From JBDRGC01 sp043818215 (lineage in GTDB: Bacteria; Chloroflexota; Anaerolineae; Anaerolineales; UBA11858), in the NCBI GenBank assembly GCA_043818215.1, contig JBDRGC010000024.1:1-41926 (forward strand): a DNA stretch of 41,926 bases, read 5' to 3'. Position numbers and translations under genes: made by a program. Of this stretch, positions 37,529 to 41,926 are shown piece after piece; positions within the stretch are counted from its first letter, which is position 1, and every line of letters begins with the position of its first letter. The notes below the pieces were generated by a model, which ran no database searches, was not told the DNA's origin, and saw only the letters and a program-made list of their open reading frames with translations.

Positions 37529-37654
37529 TCACAAGGATACGAAGAAAACTTCGCCATATTTATCCGCCCCGTGGTCGTGGTCTTCCCAGGCAGTCTCCCC
37601 GTCTTTTTGCAATTCAATATCCCAGGAATACGTGCCTTTTCGATTCCAGACCAT
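37529..37654 (-). pseudogene. C-terminal fragment of an unrecognised protein
   Basis: The minus strand encodes MVWNRKGTYSWDIELQKD, then GETAWEDHDHGADKYGEVFFVSL and a stop; in-frame TAG lies just upstream. The acidic, aromatic composition looks like real protein rather than chance, but no start with a ribosome site is visible. It is probably the tail of a decayed gene; family unknown. Confidence 0.4.
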
Positions 37655-37767
37655 CACGGCAATCTCATTTTGCTAGTCAGGTTTCAGCAAGCCTGTGGTC
37701 GATCATTCGACTGAACGCTCACGATGGAGTCGCCAGACCGGGGCACGCTGATTCCGTTCCAACTAAT

Positions 37768-38016
37768 CTAGGACTGTCGCTTCTTACCGTAGAACAAGTC
37801 CAAGTATTCATCATTCATCAAGTCAGCGTCGCGGATAAGTCCCTTGAGTAGACCCGTTTTGACAATTCGCCCCCCATGGTACGGAATCGAGAGATGAAAA
37901 TCAACCCCCTCTTTGGTCAGAATATAGTGATTGCCCGTAACACGGGCAACGCGCCAACCAGCCCGTTTGAATGCCTTGAGATGGCGTTCAGCTCTAGCAT
38001 GGGGAAGGTGTGCCAT
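37768..38016 (-). CDS. hicA: HicA-type mRNA interferase toxin
   Basis: 82 residues with a dsRBD-like fold. KAFKRAGWRVARVTGNHYILTKEGVDFHLSIPYH contains the catalytic histidine in the GNHYIL-type motif, and GGRIVKTGLLKGLIRDADL is the typical C-terminal half. It starts immediately after the HicB stop (TAA then ATG), so it is the second gene of a hicBA pair. Confidence 0.9.
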   Translation of the reverse strand: MAHLPHARAERHLKAFKRAGWRVARVTGNHYILTKEGVDFHLSIPYHGGRIVKTGLLKGLIRDADLMNDEYLDLFYGKKRQS

Positions 38017-38289
38017 TTATGGTACATGTACCGAGAGAGTAAGCGGTTGTCCCAACCGTTCAACGGCAGAAGAAATGCGAGGAATGTCGAGCGAGCGTTC
38101 AATGTGAGCCGCAAGCCACCCACTAATGGCATCAACGATATTGTGCAGAGCTTCGTCCATTGTTTCTCCTTGCGACCAACAGCCCTTGAGAGACGGACAG
38201 TGGACGACGTAACCCCCATCGTCGGTGTCCGGTTCGACGACGACGGTAAAAGCCCATCCATCGGATGTTATCCGTTTTGTTGCATCCAT
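38017..38289 (-). CDS. hicB: HicB-type antitoxin
   Basis: 90 residues from the ATG at 38289, which has AAAGGAG 8 bases upstream; the open frame extends further but without support. AFTVVVEPDTDDGGYVVHCPSLKGCWSQGETMDEALHNIVDAISGWL is the partial RNase-H fold of HicB. The C-terminal DNA-binding part is short or absent. It is translated just ahead of hicA. Confidence 0.88.
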   Translation of the reverse strand: MDATKRITSDGWAFTVVVEPDTDDGGYVVHCPSLKGCWSQGETMDEALHNIVDAISGWLAAHIERSLDIPRISSAVERLGQPLTLSVHVP

Positions 38290-38463
38290 CGAGATTACTC
38301 CTTTGCTCATCTGACCTGTCACACCTGAGTGAAGAGGCCCAAATGTCTTCACCGTGGACATTATAGCCATGCTCAGAAAGCCGGTCAAGGATGCGCGTTC
38401 ATTCATCTAAAATGTTACCGAACGGGTATCATTCCCTCAAATGATAATGTTACCGAGGGAACG

Positions 38464-38720
38464 ATGTCAATTACAGAAGAAATGATTATAGATGAACACC
38501 GCAAGTACTTGCACAAGATGAAAGGCCGCTACTGGAAGGCCAAGAGCAAAAAAGAAAAGAGCCAACTGTTGGATGAAATGGAGGCTGTAACTAAGCTCCA
38601 CCGAAAGTCGGTGATCCGTCTAACCCATGGCGAGTTAGCCCGCCAATCACGCCGTCGGCAACGGCAGCGCACATATGGAGTGGAAGTTGATAGTGCCCTT
38701 TGGGTAAATCCGTGGTTGCT
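38464..38720 (+). pseudogene. N-terminal fragment of an integrase/DDE-type transposase
   Basis: From an ATG with GAGGG upstream: MSITEEMIIDEHRKYLHKMK, then SKKEKSQLLDEMEAVTKLHRKSVIRL and RRRQRQRTYGVEVD. This resembles the HTH N-terminus of rve-type insertion-sequence transposases. After about 80 residues the pattern switches to tyrosine-recombinase sequence, with no DDE core. Short inverted ATGTTACCGA segments at 38410-38465 may be the old element end. Confidence 0.6.
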
Positions 38721-38739
38721 TTGCTGTGCTCCCCCAACT

Positions 38740-39451
38740 TCTGTATACGCCCGTTTGAGAGTGAGTGATATTTTGTCGGATCAGGGTCAGATACGGGTTC
38801 GAGGGGGAAAAGGCAAGAAAGACCGCTATACCACGTTAGCAGACAAGTCAATACCCATTCTACGAGAGTATTACAGAGTTCATCAGCCTATGGAATGAGT
38901 CCACTGAAATAAAGTTATCTCACCGCAGAGTACGCAGAGATCGCTGAGATTTTTAAATAATTAGTTAAGATTTCTAAACTTTGCTCAAATCTTAGTACGA
39001 ATTCTTAAACCTGGTTTTAAGTTTTTCTCTACGTTCTTCGCGTTCTCCGCGGTAAAAGAGTTTTTTCAGTACACTCATGGAATGGTTGTTCCCCGGGGCT
39101 GCTCCCGGCATACATTTTTCGGTAAGGACTGCTCAACGAATGTTCCAACGCGCTCGAAGTGAGGCGCGGATCAATCAGGAAACTACTCTGCATTCACTAC
39201 GGCATTCTTATGCTACTCATTTGTTGGAAAATGGTGTAGATATTCGTTATATTCAAGAATTGTTGGGGCATGTTGATATTCGAACGACTCAGCGGTATAC
39301 TCATGTAAGTAAGCACAGGCTGGAAAATGTGCGCAGTCCATTAGATGATTTTTCGCCACCCGGCGAACTGGATGACGGTGAGGAAGCGGGAAAGTACAGA
39401 GATAAGGGTGATAGTGCGCATGGGAACTATCACCACAAAATCGAGTGTTAG
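38740..39451 (+). pseudogene. tyrosine recombinase (phage-integrase family) interrupted by a MITE
   Basis: The left part encodes ARLRVSDILSDQGQIRVRGGKGKKDRYTTL and LREYYRVHQPME. After the MITE the same frame continues ME-WLFPGAAPGIHFSV, then TLHSLRHSYATHLLENGVDIRYIQELLGHVDIRTTQRYTHV. The catalytic HxLRH, the later His (GHVD) and the Tyr nucleophile (TQRYTHV) are all present. The N-terminal domain and first catalytic Arg region are missing or replaced by the transposase fragment. The C-terminus ends in small repeats (GTGCGCATGRGAACTATC twice, 39416-39469). Confidence 0.87.
38898..39076. mobile_element. MITE family B, copy 2, inside the recombinase gene
   Basis: 179-bp reverse-orientation copy of 31811-31991, with ends AGTCCACTGAAA and CAGTACACTC. 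It is flanked by an 8-bp duplication ATGGAATG (38890-38897, 39077-39084). Removing the element and one duplication joins HQP to MEWLFPG in frame. Confidence 0.92.
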
Positions 39452-39536
39452 TGCGCATGAGAACTATCGCGTGGTTAGCGGGCATTCTCAAGCCCCTTGT
39501 TATTTGAATGAGTTATTGAAATGGAGGATTGAAAAA

Positions 39537-39888
39537 GTGAAAAAAAAACATATTTATCATCTGTATTTTTCTTCTGTTAGGAACAGTCGCTTGTGGAGGG
39601 GTTATATCGAATGATTCTTCAAGTCCATCTGAACCCGAGCGGGGTTGGTTATGTGATTTTGATTCCACAGGTGCGATACGTCTTTGGACTGCTGCCTCTA
39701 TGGATGCCACTGTGAAAGATGTGGTCGGTACTTGCGTAAGCTGTTGTGTTGATGTAACTATGCACGAAGAAAAATCGGTTGAGGGTATCTTGTTCTATCG
39801 TATCAGTGTTGGATCTCAATCAGGTTGGGTAGATGTTGATTACTACTACCCTGATTGGTTGGGAAAACCCGATTGGTCGAATAATTAA
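39537..39888 (+). pseudogene. lipoprotein gene with a poly-A frameshift
   Basis: GGAGG at ~39523 precedes a GTG at 39537 followed by nine A. In the current frame the product stops after VKKKHIYHLYF and about 15 more residues. With eight A the frame would be VKKNIFIICIFLLLGTVACGG, a textbook lipoprotein signal with lipobox LGTVAC. It would continue to a 117-residue protein rich in Trp and Asp, ending WLGKPDWSNN and containing an SH3b-like GWVDVDYYY segment. Slippage, sequencing error and decay are all possible. Function unknown. Confidence 0.7.
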
Positions 39889-39954
39889 GTTGCCAAACCT
39901 TTTTGGAGACAACAATATGAATTACTACCGATATTCGCCTTGTTAGTTTTATTA

Positions 39955-41106
39955 ACTCATGTTACGCACTTGAATAGGGCATAACAGGATAAAATAAGGT
40001 CAAGGAGAAAAATGCGATGAACAAAGAAATCCTAGACCTGTACACAGATTACTTGATTAGCTCATTTGGCCCGACTACAGCAACCGGGTTATCAATACTG
40101 ATGGATGGAGAAATCAGTCATGACCAGGTGAGCCGGATGTTAGCCAGCCCGAAAATGACATCCAAAGAATGGTGGCTTATGGTCAAGCCACAGGTACGAA
40201 AAATCAAGCGAGCCGATGGGCTGATGATCATTGATGATTCCATTGAAGAAAAGCCATACACAGATGAGAATGAAATTATCTGCTGGCACTATGATCATTC
40301 AAAAGGACGTAATGTCAAAGGGATCAATTTCATCACAACGCTGTATTATGCCCAAGAAGTGGCTTTGCCGGTAGCCTTTGAGGTTGTCTCTAAAACCGAG
40401 AAATACATTGACAAGAAAACAGGCAAAGAAAGACGTAGGAGCAAGACGACCAAGAATGAGTACGTTCGCCAGATGTTGCACGCCGCTTACAACAACAAGA
40501 TTCACTTCAAATATGTGCTCACTGACATCTGGTTTGCATCTGCAGAGAACATGCGCTTTGTGAAACTCGATCTAAAGAAGGATTTCATCATGGCGCTCAA
40601 GGGCAATCGCAAAGTGGCCTTGTCCGAAGATGATAAATCCAATGGGAAGTACCAGCGGATCGATCAATTGGAATTGCCAGAAGACACCACTCAAACCATT
40701 TACCTGGAAGGGGTTCCCTTTCCGCTTCATTTGGTACGCCAAGTCTTCACAAACGATGATGGCTCAATGGGTGTGCGTTATTTGGTGACCAGCGATTTGA
40801 CCCTGAATGCTGACCAAATCATCACGATCTACCCAAAACGGTGGAAAGTTGAAGAATATCATCGTTCGCTCAAGCAGAATGTATCCTTGGCCAAATCACC
40901 AACTCAGACTGAGACTACTCAAACCAATCATTTCGTGGCTGCACTATGGGCATTTGTCAAAATTGAATTGTTGAAGGTACAAACGAACAAAAATCATTAC
41001 CAGTTGAAGGCTCAATTGTATTTTGCAGCTTTGCAGCAGGCTTTCCAGGAATTGCAAAAGCTGCAATCTGAACATTCCCAGCAGCCCTCGGCTGCGTAAC
41101 ATGAGT
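39955..41106. mobile_element. complete insertion sequence, 1152 bp
   Basis: Inverted ends ACTCATGTTACGCA (39955-39968) and its complement (41093-41106) are flanked by a 5-bp duplication TATTA (39950-39954, 41107-41111). It contains one intact transposase gene, whose stop codon lies in the right inverted repeat. It interrupts a small lipoprotein gene. Confidence 0.9.
40017..41099 (+). CDS. DDE transposase (IS701/IS4-like)
   Basis: 360 residues, intact. Catalytic residues are visible as Asp in LMIIDDSIEEKPY, Asp in KYVLTDIWFASAENM, and Glu in WKVEEYHRSLKQNVS, which also carries the IS4-type Y-(2)-R-(3)-K-like pattern. The N-terminal helical region has SHDQVSRML. GGAG lies ~9 bases before the ATG. 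It moves the IS in which it lies by cut-and-paste. The exact IS family name is from memory and could be a related group. Confidence 0.88.
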   Translation: MNKEILDLYTDYLISSFGPTTATGLSILMDGEISHDQVSRMLASPKMTSKEWWLMVKPQVRKIKRADGLMIIDDSIEEKPYTDENEIICWHYDHSKGRNVKGINFITTLYYAQEVALPVAFEVVSKTEKYIDKKTGKERRRSKTTKNEYVRQMLHAAYNNKIHFKYVLTDIWFASAENMRFVKLDLKKDFIMALKGNRKVALSEDDKSNGKYQRIDQLELPEDTTQTIYLEGVPFPLHLVRQVFTNDDGSMGVRYLVTSDLTLNADQIITIYPKRWKVEEYHRSLKQNVSLAKSPTQTETTQTNHFVAALWAFVKIELLKVQTNKNHYQLKAQLYFAALQQAFQELQKLQSEHSQQPSAA

Positions 41107-41230
41107 TATTAATGATAATTTTACTTGCCAGTTGCAATCCGGCGAAAGATGTGCCAGTCGAGGCATTAGTTGCAGCATTTCACTTTTGCCCTGTGGACGA
41201 ATGTGATAACGTCTGCCAGTAACGCAAACC

Positions 41231-41788
41231 GTTAGGCGTTTGTCTTGCTAATCGTGGTGTCGCTTTATGAAATTCAAATTCAGGTTGTATTAAGTGTTTT
41301 GGAGTTTTCATGTCAAGTTTGCAATACATCAATTCCAAATTATCTGACGCACTATATATTTTGACCGTTGATGAAGGTGACGCACGTACAAGATTGGCAC
41401 GAGTTCTTCCAAAAATAAAAGTTCTTTCCACGTCAAGTTTTCCCACTGAGTTACAAAAAGATTTTGAGTGGGTAAAGTCAAAAATTGAAAAAGGCATTGG
41501 CTTTCGCCTACCAGATTCTCCTCCACCATATAAGTTAGCAGGCATTACAAACGCCACTGCAAGTAAAGTGATAAAGAAACTTTTAGAAATTCAAGAAGTA
41601 ATAGAAATACAATTAGAATCTTGAATTTATTTCGTTTTGATTGGTCAAAATTGGTTTTTGATTAATCGGTATTTTGGCAAGTCAATTTTTTGGAGATAGC
41701 CAAAGATTAAGTTGTATGTAAAACTTGGGCGTGTTGGCAGCGTCATCTTTTTCAGGCGGCGAGTCTTGTACAACAAAAAACGCCTAAC
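41231..41788. other. inverted GTTAGGCGTTT sites flanking an ORF (possible integron gene cassette)
   Basis: GTTAGGCGTTT at 41231-41241 and its exact complement at 41778-41788 bracket the ORF at 41310-41624. GTTAGGC fits the attC R' consensus GTTRRRY, and GCCTAAC fits R'' RYYYAAC; GCCTAACAAAGCG resembles the start of many attC sites. The right candidate runs off the window, and the left one lacks a recognisable R'' upstream, so the call is tentative. Confidence 0.35.
41310..41624 (+). CDS. hypothetical protein, 104 residues
   Basis: I do not recognise this family. It starts MSSLQYINSKLSDALYILTV, has helical LARVLPKIKVL and FPTELQKDFEWVKSKIEKG segments, and ends in another helix, VIKKLLEIQEVIEIQLES. 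It is mostly alpha-helical, soluble, with no signal peptide. There is no strong ribosome site (TTTTGGAG is ~10 bases upstream of the ATG, usable). AT-rich relative to the left of the window and lying just past the IS between inverted GTTAGGC sites, it is probably accessory DNA. The remaining 41625-41926 shows no convincing gene. Confidence 0.6.
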   Translation: MSSLQYINSKLSDALYILTVDEGDARTRLARVLPKIKVLSTSSFPTELQKDFEWVKSKIEKGIGFRLPDSPPPYKLAGITNATASKVIKKLLEIQEVIEIQLES

Positions 41789-41926
41789 AAAGCGTCCTAA
41801 GAAACCAGAAAACGCCTCTTTTGGAGTGTTTTTTCATTCCATAATTAACCTAAAAAAGAGCTGCCGTCCTTACTTTCCAACAGCTCTACGCAAAAGAGTA
41901 AATTGAGCGTGGAACATGAATGGCAC

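Larger units (their letters stand above)
39917..41222 (+). pseudogene. small lipoprotein gene split by the insertion sequence
   Basis: Left of the IS the sequence reads FALLVLL. Right of it, starting 5 bases after the IS end, it reads MIILLASCNPAKDVPVEAL and continues to CPVDECDNVCQ (stop at 41220-41222). Joined at the TATTA duplication they form a lipoprotein signal with lipobox LLASC. The likely original ATG (39917, GGAG upstream) is out of frame by one base, so the gene was also frameshifted. Cys-rich short secreted lipoprotein, family unknown. Confidence 0.6.

Noticed and set aside
41712..41906. 64-codon open frame at the right edge
   Set aside because: Basic, low-complexity composition, no ribosome site, and it crosses the GCCTAAC site.

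Overview
The window reads as bacterial chromosome from a Chloroflexota-like (probably Anaerolineae-type) lineage, most likely a metagenome-derived contig. The assignment is inference. It rests on an archaeal-type isoprenoid module (mevalonate kinase plus isopentenyl phosphate kinase) beside bacterial housekeeping genes (greA, dgt, rimO, tlyA, metK, queG), a large SARP/AAA/TPR regulator, an RsbU/V/W-type partner-switching module and very many short palindromic repeats. The first ~75 bases are homopolymer-rich and look like an assembly-edge artefact.

Layout. 0.1-7.0 kb: a membrane protein, greA-dgt, a PemK-type toxin-antitoxin (TA) pair, and an anti-sigma antagonist and kinase facing a SpoIIE-type phosphatase. 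7.2-13.2 kb: LysE exporter, a broken LexA-like HTH gene, isopentenyl phosphate kinase, DUF6398, MazF-type TA pair, mevalonate kinase, UbiA prenyltransferase, TlyA. 13.5-25.1 kb: orphan DUF6364 antitoxin, MFS transporter, RimO, a GxxExxY (PDDEXK-like) gene flanked by fragments of a second copy, a beta-hydroxyacid dehydrogenase, a SARP-like regulator, and a class A PBP homologue that has lost its catalytic motifs. 25.2-27.1 kb: a HigB-HigA-SecB-like toxin-antitoxin-chaperone (TAC) cassette between copies of the tRNA-Lys 3' end plus terminator. 27.2-31.3 kb: thioredoxin, a Fur-family regulator and a Co/Ni ECF transporter (CbiMN-CbiQ-CbiO). 31.3-35.8 kb: BrnT-type TA with a MITE in the antitoxin, then an AAA ATPase plus PD-(D/E)xK nuclease cassette between two copies of the brnA-terminator-metK junction, then metK under a SAM-I riboswitch. 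36.1-41.9 kb: QueG, HicAB, and a mobile-DNA graveyard (chimeric transposase/tyrosine recombinase remnant cut by a MITE, two broken lipoprotein genes, an intact DDE insertion sequence, and a possible gene cassette).

The strongest unifying signal is the density of small palindromic elements. At least two families have clean target-site duplications: a 131-bp element with GGCTCT ends and 8-bp duplications, and a ~180-bp element with AGTG/C ends and 7-8-bp duplications. Further hairpin repeats sit inside genes without breaking the reading frame (isopentenyl phosphate kinase, tlyA, queG) and inside stem P3 of the metK SAM-I riboswitch. This resembles Rickettsia palindromic elements in behaviour but not in sequence. 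Tandem arrays of 7-8-bp units fill many spacers.

The best candidate for an undescribed system is the two-gene ATPase/nuclease unit at 32.4-34.1 kb. Like the TAC cassette, it sits downstream of a housekeeping gene between direct repeats of that gene's 3' end and terminator.
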